Shown here: one piece after another, positions 44,000 through 54,322 of the stretch
Layout of the letters: each line of letters starts with the position of its first letter
Numbering within the stretch: position 1 is the first letter of the stretch
Source of the DNA: an uncultured Pelagibacteraceae bacterium
GTDB lineage: Bacteria; Pseudomonadota; Alphaproteobacteria; Pelagibacterales; Pelagibacteraceae
Length of the DNA stretch: 64,000 bases
Reading direction: 5' to 3'
NCBI GenBank assembly: GCA_902599485.1
Contig: CACKFP010000002.1
Span: 35,308-99,307, forward strand
The notes under the pieces: model-generated
What the model saw: only the letters and a program-made list of their open reading frames with translations
The model's database searches: none
Told to the model about the DNA's origin: nothing
Program-made: the position numbers and the translations under genes

Positions 44000-46900
44000 T
44001 TAATAGTTCTGTCTCCAAGAACTTCTATAACTAGATGTTCCACCTGCAGCAGCTTCAATGCTAACTAAGTCTTTTATACTTCCAGCAGATTGACCAGCAA
44101 TGTTTGCAAATAGCTTACCAGCAAAAACTACAATTTTGGATAAAACACCTTGTCCAACATATTTACAAGTATCTCCTTTTCTCAAATTTTTAAGATTAGA
44201 TGAGAAATTTGTTCCACATTCATCATCAACTCCACAAATAAATGCATCACCTAGACTACATTTATTAACTGATGATGTTGGTTGATAAATTGGAAAATAT
44301 ACCAACCCACTTGATACTGTTGGTTCAGCAGTAACTTTCTGAGATTTATCTAATTTTATATACCAACCAGTATCTGTTGATGTTGGGCATTTAGCACCTG
44401 TTTTGTCCTTTGTAGTATTTTTACATTTCGTTAAATCAGCAGCTTTTTTAGGAACCGCTACATCTCTATATTCTGGATAATGAGGATCTCTAATACCAAT
44501 CATTAAGTTGTCTGTACCATTACTTGTATTTCCTATTCTCTCGTAATCTCCAGTTCCAGCATATAACCACAATGAATTAGTAGTTTGTCCAATTGTTGCA
44601 TCCATAGAATGATACATATACCTTCCATTAGTTTGGTTTGAACCTGCTTTAAATAATGTTGTGCTCTCATACATCTTTAAAGCTTTACCTGTTCCATCAG
44701 TTCTATTATTTGTTAAATTAAACTTGGTAATTTTTCCTTCAAGATCACTGATGTAGACAAGCGCACCTCTAAAATCAATTCCTCTTGCTGTATCTGCTGT
44801 AATTACAACTGGTGAACCTGGTGTTGAATTAACGATATCATTCGTCAGCATATCCTCAATATCTATTCTTTTTTCAAGTTTACCTGGGAACGTTGTATCC
44901 TCAAGATTAACAATTGTTAAATTAGAACCAACTCCTGAGTTTTGCACACCGTATCCTCCACCCATAATTGCAACATAAATATCATCTTCTAAATTATTAT
45001 CTCCAGGACCTTTATTTGGCATTCTTATAATTCTAGGAGATGACCAGGTTCCACCTAATTCACTATAATCGTATTCAGGTTGGCTTAATACCCCAGTTTG
45101 TGCAGAGCCAGGCTTAATATGTAAAGCCATATTTGAACTTTCTAAGTTACAAGCTGAATTTGGATTACTTGCACATGGATCCGATCCATAAAATTTTAAT
45201 GTTTTATTTTGTAATGTTATTTCAGTTGCTGCCTTTGTTTGAGCTTGCCCACCACTATTAGGCGGCGCAGGTATTGTGATTGTAGAGGCCTTCACTGTAA
45301 AGTTAGTAAATGGTTTATCGTCAATTAATATTGAAACATCAGATTTACTCAAATTAGGAACATCTAAAGTCCAAACATTACTTTCCTGGCATGCAGTTGA
45401 TTGATCACTTTTACATGTAAAATCAGTAGAATTATTCGTTCTTACAGTAATAGACTCAAAGAAGCTTGCTAAGTCATAAATTTTTTTGATGTAACTATAA
45501 CTTGAGATAGTCCCGTTATGATCCATTACATGGACTTGAGTTTGAATTCCATCATTAAGCACTGAATATAGATGCATTGGTGCATCTCGATCTGTAATAT
45601 CTAACACAGAAAATCCTGCACCACCTCTACCATAAGGAACCATTAGTATTGTATGCCATTCTTTTTTACTATCATAAGGACCTTTATAAAACATATCATG
45701 CGCGGTAACAGATCCATCAACACCATAAATAGCATTTGATCCACCAACCCCACTTCTATTTAAATTTACGTTAACCATATTTGGCATTGATGATGCAATA
45801 AATGGCGGAACAAATGCCCAAATTTCTTTACCAGTTTTTCCATCAAATGCATGAAGCATACCGTCATTTGCACCAACATAAACTGTTTCTTTTCTTGAAG
45901 AATGTTTTTGAGCAAATGAAGAATAATTTTTCAAAGATCTCCAATAAGCTTCTTGATTTCTTCCTGCAAAAGCTGTTTCAGCTGATGGTTTTGAAACCAC
46001 TACTAATTCAGAATGATAAATATCTCCAAGAGGGTTAGGTCTTGTTTCAGTTAAATTACAATCACCATCATAATCAAAATAATCTTGTCCTCTAACAAAC
46101 TGTATTAGGCCTTTAATGTCATCTTCATTATCATTTTGAACTGAAGCAACATTTTTACATCTCTGTGTATTGGTAGGGTTATCACTTTTACTATGATAAT
46201 TTGGCACTTCATTATTTGTATGAGTAAACAATTTATCAATATCTTTATAGTTTGATGTGACCCAATTATTTAAATTACTATAACCAGAATTCGCAGATGT
46301 ATTTGGAAGGTGGGTCCAAATTTTTCTGTCATCTGTTTTTCTTTTTTCTAATAATTCAGCTGCATCCCAATTCTTTTTACCAACAACTCCATTAGAGTCT
46401 ATGGCAGTACTTTTTAAGGTTCCTTTCCACTCTTTATTTTGTTCATAATCAAATTGTGCTTGATATAAAGATCCACCTTGTTCAATCGTTGCTGTAATTG
46501 CAGGTGCAGAGAAAGATAACTTCTGAGCAATAATTTGTGATATGGCAGCTTTTAATTGTGTCTTTAGAGATTGAGTGGTTCTTGCCACGATAACGCTATT
46601 AGTTCCACCTGTTTGTGCCATCCTATTAAAGTTTCTTATTCCACTATTTGATAGTCCTGTTCCATAAGCTACAGTAAAAGTTTTTATTTTATGTGAATTT
46701 AATAATTTTGAAACTCTCCTTGCAGCTTGATTGTGGTATGCCCAATCTCCATCACCTATAACTAAAACATAACTATTCTGACAAGTTAAGTTTTTATCTA
46801 TTGGAGACAAAGTACTGTGCAAATAATATTCTTCTGCTTGTTTTGCCCAGTTATCAGCATTCGTTCCACCACCAGGCTGAACTGATTTTATGATCGAATT

Positions 46901-48148
46901 GATTTTTGCCGCCCCTTGTTTATGAACTCTTACTTTAATACAGGCTCTACTAGTACAAGGAGTAGCTCTTCCGTTTGTTATATCTCCACTCCAAGACCTA
47001 AAACCAGACCCATTATTATCCCATGACCAGTATCCAAATCCAAAATTTACTCCTGCTGTTAAAGAACTATCTGTAACAATTGATTGAATAGCTTCATGGG
47101 CACCTGTCATTCTTGTTCCAGCAGAGCCTCCAAATTCTTTATCAAAATTTAAATCCAGGTCAAATGCTTGAACACTTTGTTTATAATAGTTGGCACTTAG
47201 CACTCTGTTGTTAACTTTATCTACGGTTATACCCCATGCATAATACATTCTAACATTTCCAGTCTTTGATGCACCCCTTCCATATCTTCCAACATTTTTT
47301 ATTGCACTATAACCATTTTTTGATGAGTTTAATGTAACTTTAGAAACTCTATGATTTCTCCAATCATTACCATATAATATAAATTCATTTGATGGATGAT
47401 GATCCATTCCATATGAGTAGGTCCAATTACCAACATATATTCTGCTATTAGCAGTTGTATTTACGCAACCATTACTTCCAATATTAAATCTATAAATGGA
47501 ACCAAAATAATGCGCATAAAAATGTTCTCTTTTATAATCTACAGTCTGACCAAAATAACGAGCGAAAGTACTTAAATTACCAGAAAAAGTGCAGTTTACT
47601 TTTGAAGGAGTTGCTCCAGATATGTTATAAGTCAACATGCCCCCATTTCCTGTCGCATATAAAAAATTTTGCGCAATAGAGATATTTCTTGGATAATTTA
47701 AATATTGGTTCCAATCACAGCTACCACTAGTAAGATCAATTCTAAAAATTCTTCTTTGATAAAAAGAAGCAACATATAATTTATTATTATGTACCTTCAT
47801 ATTCATAGGATAATAAGATCTGCAATTACCTGATCCTCTATAAGTTCCACTACTTGCAAAGCTGGTATCATTTTTCTTTGTTGAATAAGTAAATTTTTTT
47901 ATTCCACGTAACCAGTATGAGCCGACATAAACATCGCCACTACTATCTGTTGCAACACTGTAAGGATAAGAAAAACCATCTCCACTCGTCATTCTAACGC
48001 TCATACTTCCAGACTTGTCTAAAAGGATTAATACATTAGCTGGAACATCAGATATTCCAGAACCAGGCGGTAAATTTTTTGCAAAACTATTATTTATTAA
48101 AAAAGGTAGAATTAAAATGATTTTTAAAATTAAAAGTTTTAATTTCAT
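44000..48148 (-). CDS. pilY1: PilY1-like type IV pilus tip/adhesin protein with vWA domain
   Basis: Signal peptide; MIDAS ANVLILLDKSGSM; GGGTNADNWAKQAEEYY; PilY1 C-terminal propeller ETVYVGANDGMLHAFDGKTGKEIWAFVPPF...GRGGAGFSVLDITD...ELGGTWSSPRII; in an operon with pseudopilins. Confidence 0.92.
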   Translation of the reverse strand: MKLKLLILKIILILPFLINNSFAKNLPPGSGISDVPANVLILLDKSGSMSVRMTSGDGFSYPYSVATDSSGDVYVGSYWLRGIKKFTYSTKKNDTSFASSGTYRGSGNCRSYYPMNMKVHNNKLYVASFYQRRIFRIDLTSGSCDWNQYLNYPRNISIAQNFLYATGNGGMLTYNISGATPSKVNCTFSGNLSTFARYFGQTVDYKREHFYAHYFGSIYRFNIGSNGCVNTTANSRIYVGNWTYSYGMDHHPSNEFILYGNDWRNHRVSKVTLNSSKNGYSAIKNVGRYGRGASKTGNVRMYYAWGITVDKVNNRVLSANYYKQSVQAFDLDLNFDKEFGGSAGTRMTGAHEAIQSIVTDSSLTAGVNFGFGYWSWDNNGSGFRSWSGDITNGRATPCTSRACIKVRVHKQGAAKINSIIKSVQPGGGTNADNWAKQAEEYYLHSTLSPIDKNLTCQNSYVLVIGDGDWAYHNQAARRVSKLLNSHKIKTFTVAYGTGLSNSGIRNFNRMAQTGGTNSVIVARTTQSLKTQLKAAISQIIAQKLSFSAPAITATIEQGGSLYQAQFDYEQNKEWKGTLKSTAIDSNGVVGKKNWDAAELLEKRKTDDRKIWTHLPNTSANSGYSNLNNWVTSNYKDIDKLFTHTNNEVPNYHSKSDNPTNTQRCKNVASVQNDNEDDIKGLIQFVRGQDYFDYDGDCNLTETRPNPLGDIYHSELVVVSKPSAETAFAGRNQEAYWRSLKNYSSFAQKHSSRKETVYVGANDGMLHAFDGKTGKEIWAFVPPFIASSMPNMVNVNLNRSGVGGSNAIYGVDGSVTAHDMFYKGPYDSKKEWHTILMVPYGRGGAGFSVLDITDRDAPMHLYSVLNDGIQTQVHVMDHNGTISSYSYIKKIYDLASFFESITVRTNNSTDFTCKSDQSTACQESNVWTLDVPNLSKSDVSILIDDKPFTNFTVKASTITIPAPPNSGGQAQTKAATEITLQNKTLKFYGSDPCASNPNSACNLESSNMALHIKPGSAQTGVLSQPEYDYSELGGTWSSPRIIRMPNKGPGDNNLEDDIYVAIMGGGYGVQNSGVGSNLTIVNLEDTTFPGKLEKRIDIEDMLTNDIVNSTPGSPVVITADTARGIDFRGALVYISDLEGKITKFNLTNNRTDGTGKALKMYESTTLFKAGSNQTNGRYMYHSMDATIGQTTNSLWLYAGTGDYERIGNTSNGTDNLMIGIRDPHYPEYRDVAVPKKAADLTKCKNTTKDKTGAKCPTSTDTGWYIKLDKSQKVTAEPTVSSGLVYFPIYQPTSSVNKCSLGDAFICGVDDECGTNFSSNLKNLRKGDTCKYVGQGVLSKIVVFAGKLFANIAGQSAGSIKDLVSIEAAAGGTSSYRSSWRQNY

Positions 48149-48150
48149 AA

Positions 48151-48708
48151 TTATTGTTCTTGCTCCATTTTCTCTAACTCAACTTCAAGATCATAGTAAA
48201 ATTTACCTAATTTTTCATCGTATTCTACAGTTGTAATCATTAATTCTTCTTCAAAAAGTTCTTCTTCACCAAGCATTCTTTTATATACAATGACATCTTT
48301 ATTACTTTTCTCCCAAATTTTGAAACTATCAAAAATTTGTGGATTTTGCCCTGTATCGAAATCACCATAAACTTTTTTAACGTATCTCATTAATGTTAAT
48401 TTGTTATTCTCAGTATTTTTACCATCATTCATAACAATCATTCTGATGGCTGCCAATTTTGCAGTATCTTCTGTTTCACCTAAAAATACATATTCTACTG
48501 CAATATCATCATTTAAATTATCATTTGGACACAACTCTGGTGACGGAACAGGCATATAAAATTGACCTTTAAAACCTGGTAAAGGTGAACCAAATTTATC
48601 GAAAATTTTTTTACCACTATCTCCAATATCAATTAAAAAATCACAAGCAGCTTGGACAGGTGAACTAAAAATAGAAAAAATTATAATAAATTTGATTAAA
48701 TTTTTCAT
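48151..48708 (-). CDS. Secreted hypothetical protein of the minor-pilin operon
   Basis: Signal peptide MKNLIKFIIIFSIFSSPVQA; gap of 2 bp to pilY1; no family recognised. Confidence 0.7.
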   Translation of the reverse strand: MKNLIKFIIIFSIFSSPVQAACDFLIDIGDSGKKIFDKFGSPLPGFKGQFYMPVPSPELCPNDNLNDDIAVEYVFLGETEDTAKLAAIRMIVMNDGKNTENNKLTLMRYVKKVYGDFDTGQNPQIFDSFKIWEKSNKDVIVYKRMLGEEELFEEELMITTVEYDEKLGKFYYDLEVELEKMEQEQ

Positions 48709-48753
48709 AAAGATTTAGAAATATTAGTATAACTCTTTATATTTGTCGTCATT

Positions 48754-49446
48754 TTATTTAGGTAATACAATCACACTTTCTAAAGCAACTACCATTCTTT
48801 CATTGCCTTTCTTTAAACCACAGCCATAAATTCGATAAGCCATTCCATCATTTCCTTTGTCAGTTGAGCCTTTTTTGACACTAGAGCCAGTACCTCTGAA
48901 AGGTGCAGCACCAATTCTTATTACAAAAAATTCATAAAAGTAATTATAAAGTTTTTCAGCTTCTTTTCTCTCATCATTAGTTGCAGAATTAAAACTATCA
49001 CGAACCAATTTTCCAAAATTCCAACTTTGTGCGGCTACAACATCATAGAAATTTCCACTTAATCTAACCTTGTCTAAATCCTTAAAGCTATTAGCGCAGA
49101 AATTTTCTGTATTATAATAAAGAGAACTATTGCTAGAATTATAATTGATCCTATAATTAGCCATATTGCCATTCCATTGAGTGTTATTAGCTGGTAAATT
49201 TCTTTTTGATGTATCCCTAACATGATTTGAAGTACTCCAAGGACCTAAAAATTGATTGAGTACATATTTTTCACCTTCTATCAAAGCTGTTTCAGCAATA
49301 TAGAAAGTTTGCTGATACTCATCACTCTTATTATTACTTTGATGGTCACCTGCTGATATTACAATTAATGCTCCTCCCATCAATGACATAGCAAGCATTA
49401 AGACTAAAGATAATACTAGCGCAAAACCTTGTTCATTTTTTCTCAT
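48754..49446 (-). CDS. pilX: PilX-like minor pilin assembly protein
   Basis: NEQGFALVLSLVLMLAMSLMGGALIVISAGDHQ...YIAETALIEGE, PilX N-terminal pattern. Confidence 0.85.
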   Translation of the reverse strand: MRKNEQGFALVLSLVLMLAMSLMGGALIVISAGDHQSNNKSDEYQQTFYIAETALIEGEKYVLNQFLGPWSTSNHVRDTSKRNLPANNTQWNGNMANYRINYNSSNSSLYYNTENFCANSFKDLDKVRLSGNFYDVVAAQSWNFGKLVRDSFNSATNDERKEAEKLYNYFYEFFVIRIGAAPFRGTGSSVKKGSTDKGNDGMAYRIYGCGLKKGNERMVVALESVIVLPK

Positions 49447-50282
49447 TATTCCATTCCCAAATTTCTTGCGTGAGCAGTTACGATAATCGTATCTCTTAAA
49501 TATTTATCGGTTTTCTTTTTATTTCTAGTTGAGTCTATTAATGCAAATACATCTCTAATTTTTGAATTTCTAAAGAAATTTTTTGTTGATCTAACAGTTA
49601 ATGCAATATCAACAGTTTTAATTTTATAAATTAAATCTTTATTTACATTTGTTGCAGAAGGTGGTGGATTGATTAATACTCCTTTTTCGTCAACAGGATT
49701 AAAAATCATATCATCAACGTAGTCTACAACTAGTTGATCATCGTATGTTTTATCATTGTTATCTGTTGTAGGATCATCCCATCTACCTGATGTATTATTC
49801 CATTTAACTTTTTTTTTATAAACAGCAAAAGCATCAATTGGAGGGTATCCACCTCCACCTAATTGCGGTTGCGTTTTATCAGGAATAGTAGATTTTTTGC
49901 ATTTATAAGTTATTTTATATCTCTCATATATATATGCAGGCGTTCTTCCTTGTTTATAATTTACATCTCCATAAACAATATCGATTTTATCGCATTCTGA
50001 AAAATTCACATATTTAGTGATTAGTATTGGAATATGCTCATTTGATGTTTTGATATTATCATTGAAATACATAAATCCAGCATTTCTAATATCTCTCATA
50101 ATCATTCCAACAACATCTCTTCCAGCTGTTGAAATTTTTGCTCGATCAGTAACTTGAGAGTAAGTATTATTAACAACAGTATATGAAGTGAACATAGCAC
50201 CCATCATCACAACAGAAATTAAAATTCCAATTAGAATTTCTATTAAGGTTACACCTGCAATATTGCTTAATTTTTTTTTCAT
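49446..50282 (-). CDS. pilW: PilW-like minor pilin
   Basis: Class III signal NIAGVTLIEILIGILIS; DIRNAGFMYF; position between pilV and pilX. Confidence 0.85.
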   Translation of the reverse strand: MKKKLSNIAGVTLIEILIGILISVVMMGAMFTSYTVVNNTYSQVTDRAKISTAGRDVVGMIMRDIRNAGFMYFNDNIKTSNEHIPILITKYVNFSECDKIDIVYGDVNYKQGRTPAYIYERYKITYKCKKSTIPDKTQPQLGGGGYPPIDAFAVYKKKVKWNNTSGRWDDPTTDNNDKTYDDQLVVDYVDDMIFNPVDEKGVLINPPPSATNVNKDLIYKIKTVDIALTVRSTKNFFRNSKIRDVFALIDSTRNKKKTDKYLRDTIIVTAHARNLGME

Positions 50283-50857
50283 TAATTAAATTGAAAATAT
50301 AAATATTTTTTCTTTTTGCCGTCGTTTAGATTGACTTCCATTTTTCCAAGATACCATTTTTCATAAACACCATTACCTTTGTAATTTGTAGTGTTGTTGT
50401 ATTTGCAGTTATTTGCGGCAGCATTGTTATTGCAGATTTCGTAAATTTTGAGAATTTTATTATCTTTATTTCCCTTACATTTTAGTCTTTCTTTAGAAAA
50501 TCTTTTATCCCATTTTTGAAACTTATTTTGGACTGCATTATTAAAATTAGTGGAAGATGTGCCTCTGTTAGAACAATTTGCCATACTCCAAGAATTATTT
50601 ATTAAATAATCTTTAAATTTTACATCTGTAGTAGGAGAATTTGAGTCTCTTTCAGAAATTAAGTCTTCAGCTACCATAGATACCAAATAATTTGCCTTTG
50701 TTCTTTCTCCAGAGACATCAATTGATTGAACTGAATAATTAACCATCTGAAAAACTGCAACAAATCCAATACCTATAATTGCTGTTGAAACCAAGGCTTC
50801 AAGCAGGGTCATTCCTTTTTCTGAGAATTTAGTTTTGCCTATTCCAATCACTTCCAC
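50282..50857 (-). CDS. pilV: PilV-like minor pilin
   Basis: SEKGMTLLEALVSTAIIGIGFVAVFQM type IV pilin signal. Confidence 0.85.
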   Translation of the reverse strand: MEVIGIGKTKFSEKGMTLLEALVSTAIIGIGFVAVFQMVNYSVQSIDVSGERTKANYLVSMVAEDLISERDSNSPTTDVKFKDYLINNSWSMANCSNRGTSSTNFNNAVQNKFQKWDKRFSKERLKCKGNKDNKILKIYEICNNNAAANNCKYNNTTNYKGNGVYEKWYLGKMEVNLNDGKKKKYLYFQFN

Positions 50858-51482
50858 TCCATTTAAATTTACTTATATTACCAAATCTAGTCCATTCAAC
50901 CAAGTATGCAGGTTTTTCCAACCCACCTCCTTGATCCAAAGGACATTTGCCACCATTACTTGCGTTTGATGTTGTACAAAGTATCAAATATTGGTTTGTT
51001 GATCTATTTTCGACTGTAACATTTAAATTATTTTTTAAAGTTCCATGTGCTTTAAAATAACTTCCATCTTTTGAAAAACAAACAGCACCGTCTTTGCTGA
51101 TATGTGTTGATATTTTTTTTGTAGTTTCATCAACTTGGTTATTATCCCAGTAACTACTACTAGAGGTATTACATTCAATAGCTTGCGCATTATTTAATTT
51201 AATTGATAAAGAAGTTGCATCCATTCCTTTTGAAACAAATTTTGTTGATGTAGTTCCATTGGGTGTTACTCTAAATTGAACAAAGGGATAATTTCCTCTT
51301 TGAGATAATGTATTTACAGATGAAAGCATAGTTGCCGCTTTTTCCATTGCAGCTCTTAACTCTCTATCTTGTCGCCAATTTGAAAAATTTGGATAAGCAA
51401 CAGCAGAAATAATTGCTACTATTGTAATAACAACTAGTAACTCTAAAATTGTAAATCCTTTAATGTTCTGATCTTGCTGCAC
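50829..51482 (-). CDS. fimT: FimT/GspH-like pseudopilin
   Basis: IKGFTILELLVVITIVAIISAVAYPNFSNWRQDRELRAAM. Confidence 0.85.
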   Translation of the reverse strand: MQQDQNIKGFTILELLVVITIVAIISAVAYPNFSNWRQDRELRAAMEKAATMLSSVNTLSQRGNYPFVQFRVTPNGTTSTKFVSKGMDATSLSIKLNNAQAIECNTSSSSYWDNNQVDETTKKISTHISKDGAVCFSKDGSYFKAHGTLKNNLNVTVENRSTNQYLILCTTSNASNGGKCPLDQGGGLEKPAYLVEWTRFGNISKFKWSGSDWNRQN

Positions 51483-52536
51483 CTGGATCTATTTTCCCTG
51501 ATTTCGCTAATTCTTCAAGAGATTTTTCCATGGTAATCATTCCATCTCTAACTGCTGTTTGCATTATACTTGGAATTTGGTGAATTTTTGCTTCTCTAAT
51601 CAAGTTTTGTATAGGTGCGGTACATTTCATTATTTCAAATGCACCAACTCTTCCTGCACCGTCTCTAGTCTTTAACAATCTTTGGGTCACAACCATTTTA
51701 AGAGAAGTTGAAATTTGAGCTCGAATTTGTTCTTGTTGTTCAGGTGGGAACACATCTATAATTCTGTTAATTGTACTTGGTGCACCACTTGTATGCAAAG
51801 TTCCAAAAACTAAGTGTCCTGTTTCTGCTGCTGTTAATGCAAGACTGATGGTTTCAAGATCTCTCATCTCGCCAACAAGAATTACATCTGGGTCCTCTCT
51901 TAAAGCTGCTTTTAATGCAGCTGCAAAAGTTTCTGTCTGTTTTCCAACCTCTCTATGAGAAACAATACTTTTATTATCTCTATGAATAAATTCTACAGGG
52001 TCTTCAACTGTGATTATATTTGCAGTTCTTGTTTTATTAATTTCATTTACTATTGCTGCAAGTGTTGTTGATTTACCAGAACCAGTTGGACCTGTTACTA
52101 AAACTAAACCTTTATGAAAATCAACAATGTCATAAAGAGCTTGTGGTAAGTTGAATTGTTCCATATCTGGAATTTTACTTTCAACTCTTCTGCAAACACA
52201 TGCAGGTCCATTAATCGTTTTATAAAAATTCGCTCTAAATCTTAATCCACTTAGGGTAACAGATGTATCAAGTTCGTGTGTTTTTTCAAATTTATTTAAT
52301 TCATGTTCATTACAATTCATTGAAAGCAGATCTTTTAGATCTTGAGCTGTAACCATGACTTCCTGGACTTTTATTATTTCCCCAGTTTGTCTATATGCAA
52401 GTGGAGATCCTGCTCTGATATGAAAATCAGATATTTTTTTATTGTCTTTAGCTAGTTGTTCTAACTTTTCAAACATACGACCCTTTGTACTATAAAATTG
52501 ACTTGTTTTACCAATTAATTTTTGTAAAAAACCCAA
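51460..52536 (-). CDS. pilT: Type IV pilus retraction ATPase (PilT/PilU family)
   Basis: GLVLVTGPTGSGKSTTLAAIVNEIN, EDPVEFIHRDNKSIVSHREVG, ALREDPDVILVGEMRDLETI, GHLVFGTLHTSGAPSTINRIIDVFP. Confidence 0.95.
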   Translation of the reverse strand: MGFLQKLIGKTSQFYSTKGRMFEKLEQLAKDNKKISDFHIRAGSPLAYRQTGEIIKVQEVMVTAQDLKDLLSMNCNEHELNKFEKTHELDTSVTLSGLRFRANFYKTINGPACVCRRVESKIPDMEQFNLPQALYDIVDFHKGLVLVTGPTGSGKSTTLAAIVNEINKTRTANIITVEDPVEFIHRDNKSIVSHREVGKQTETFAAALKAALREDPDVILVGEMRDLETISLALTAAETGHLVFGTLHTSGAPSTINRIIDVFPPEQQEQIRAQISTSLKMVVTQRLLKTRDGAGRVGAFEIMKCTAPIQNLIREAKIHQIPSIMQTAVRDGMITMEKSLEELAKSGKIDPGAARSEH

Positions 52537-52603
52537 TTTGAATATCAGTTGTTTTTATTCTAGTAAAAGTTGAGTATAAAGTTAAAATTCGATTATAAAA
52601 TTT

Positions 52604-54322
52604 ATGAAAAATCCTTTTGCAAATTTATTTAAAAAGAAAAAAAAAGATGATGCAAACACACCTCCAGTACCGCAAGGAGGAGAAAGCAAAAAAAAAGAAG
52701 GATTTTTTAGCAAGCTTCTTAAAAATAGATTAGGCAAACAATCAATTAAAGGTGAGGAAATTTTAGGAGTTGAACTTACTCCATCCGAGATTAGATTATC
52801 GCAAGTTTCGAGTAACAAAGCCAATCAATGGGTTTTAGATAAATTCTATGTTCATAAATTTGAGGGTATTCCTGAAAATGGAACTGTGCTTGAAAATCCT
52901 GATAAAGTTGCTGATGAATTAAAGTTAGCTTTACAAAAATCTAAAATTAATACGACTAACGCTGCGATCGCAATTCCAGTAACTAGCGCAATTATAAGAG
53001 TTGTAACTGCACCTTTAATGACTGATGAAGAATTAAATAAAGCGATAGATACAGACTCGCTTTGGGAAAACTTAGTTCAATTAACTGATAATTTAAATGA
53101 CTACTCTATATTTCATCAAGTTATAAATAGAGACAAAACCGGAAACACAATGGATATCCTTTTTGTGGCATCAAAATTATCAGACATTAATAGCTATACA
53201 GACATTATTAAAAAAGGTGGATTAAATGCTGTTATTATAGATGTTAAATGTTTTGCATTAAAATCTGCTGTTGATCAAATTAATCAAATTGCAGGTTCAA
53301 TTGAAGACTCTAACTTAACTGCTGTTCTAGAATTTGGTTTAGATGAAAACTATGTAATGATACTTTACGAAAATAATCCAATAATAACTGATATTTTTAT
53401 TAGATCTCAAGATAGAAAAACACTTCAAGAAAGCAATAATCAAGAAGAGATGGATGCACTTGTTAGAAGATATATGACACAAGTCAAACAAGCAGTTCAA
53501 GACTTTGAACAAAAATATGAAAAAAGAATTAGAAATTTAAAAGTTACTTCAAATCTACAAAATGTTGAAGATTATCTTGGTAGCTTTAGAAAAAATATGG
53601 TTAACACCGGATACAATTTATTTGATCCTTTTGATGGAATAAAAATTCCTGCACAATTAGAAAATGATATTAAAATGGACAACCGTTCATACTTTTCAAC
53701 AGTAATGGGGCTTGCATTTAGAAAACTAGATGTCTTTGGTTACTATAAATTTGTTACTGCTGTTAAAAATATTAACCTTTTGCCTAATAGAGAAAATATG
53801 ATTGCTCAGAAAAAAGCAAAAGCTTTTTCAAATTTTGCATTCAAAGGAGTGGTAGGAATAGTTTCACTTATCTATGTAGTATTATTTGGTTTATCATTTT
53901 GGCAAATTACAGATCTTAATAAAAAAATTGATGGTTATGATGAAATTTTACAAACTCATGAACTTAAAACTTTAGAGAAAAATAAATATGCAAAAGAAAT
54001 TGGTTTTATGCTTAAGTCACTTGAATTAAGTAAATCAATTAAGTCTAATAAAACTGTAAGCTTTAGAGTATTAGCACAGATTGCTTCTGCAGTTCCTAAA
54101 AGAGTTAAATTTAGCAAAATAGAATATAATGGCTCAGATTTAGTTGTTATTGAAGGAACGGCATTTAGTGATCAAGATATCTTAAAATTAATTAGTAATT
54201 TAAACAATAAAAAATTGATCTCACAAGCTTCATTAGCAAGCATGACACTACCTCAAGGCCAACAGCAGGGATCACAAACTATGAAGGGCTTTAAAGTAGC
54301 CTGTGTATTGGAGCAAGTATAA
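52604..54322 (+). CDS. PilM-PilN fusion, type IV pilus inner-membrane platform protein
   Basis: N-terminal PilM actin-like region (LGVELTPSEIRLSQVS...AVLEFGLDENYVMILY), then INLLPNRE (53771-53794), TM VGIVSLIYVVLFGLSFWQI and PilN-like periplasmic domain in one frame. Confidence 0.9.
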   Translation: MKNPFANLFKKKKKDDANTPPVPQGGESKKKEGFFSKLLKNRLGKQSIKGEEILGVELTPSEIRLSQVSSNKANQWVLDKFYVHKFEGIPENGTVLENPDKVADELKLALQKSKINTTNAAIAIPVTSAIIRVVTAPLMTDEELNKAIDTDSLWENLVQLTDNLNDYSIFHQVINRDKTGNTMDILFVASKLSDINSYTDIIKKGGLNAVIIDVKCFALKSAVDQINQIAGSIEDSNLTAVLEFGLDENYVMILYENNPIITDIFIRSQDRKTLQESNNQEEMDALVRRYMTQVKQAVQDFEQKYEKRIRNLKVTSNLQNVEDYLGSFRKNMVNTGYNLFDPFDGIKIPAQLENDIKMDNRSYFSTVMGLAFRKLDVFGYYKFVTAVKNINLLPNRENMIAQKKAKAFSNFAFKGVVGIVSLIYVVLFGLSFWQITDLNKKIDGYDEILQTHELKTLEKNKYAKEIGFMLKSLELSKSIKSNKTVSFRVLAQIASAVPKRVKFSKIEYNGSDLVVIEGTAFSDQDILKLISNLNNKKLISQASLASMTLPQGQQQGSQTMKGFKVACVLEQV

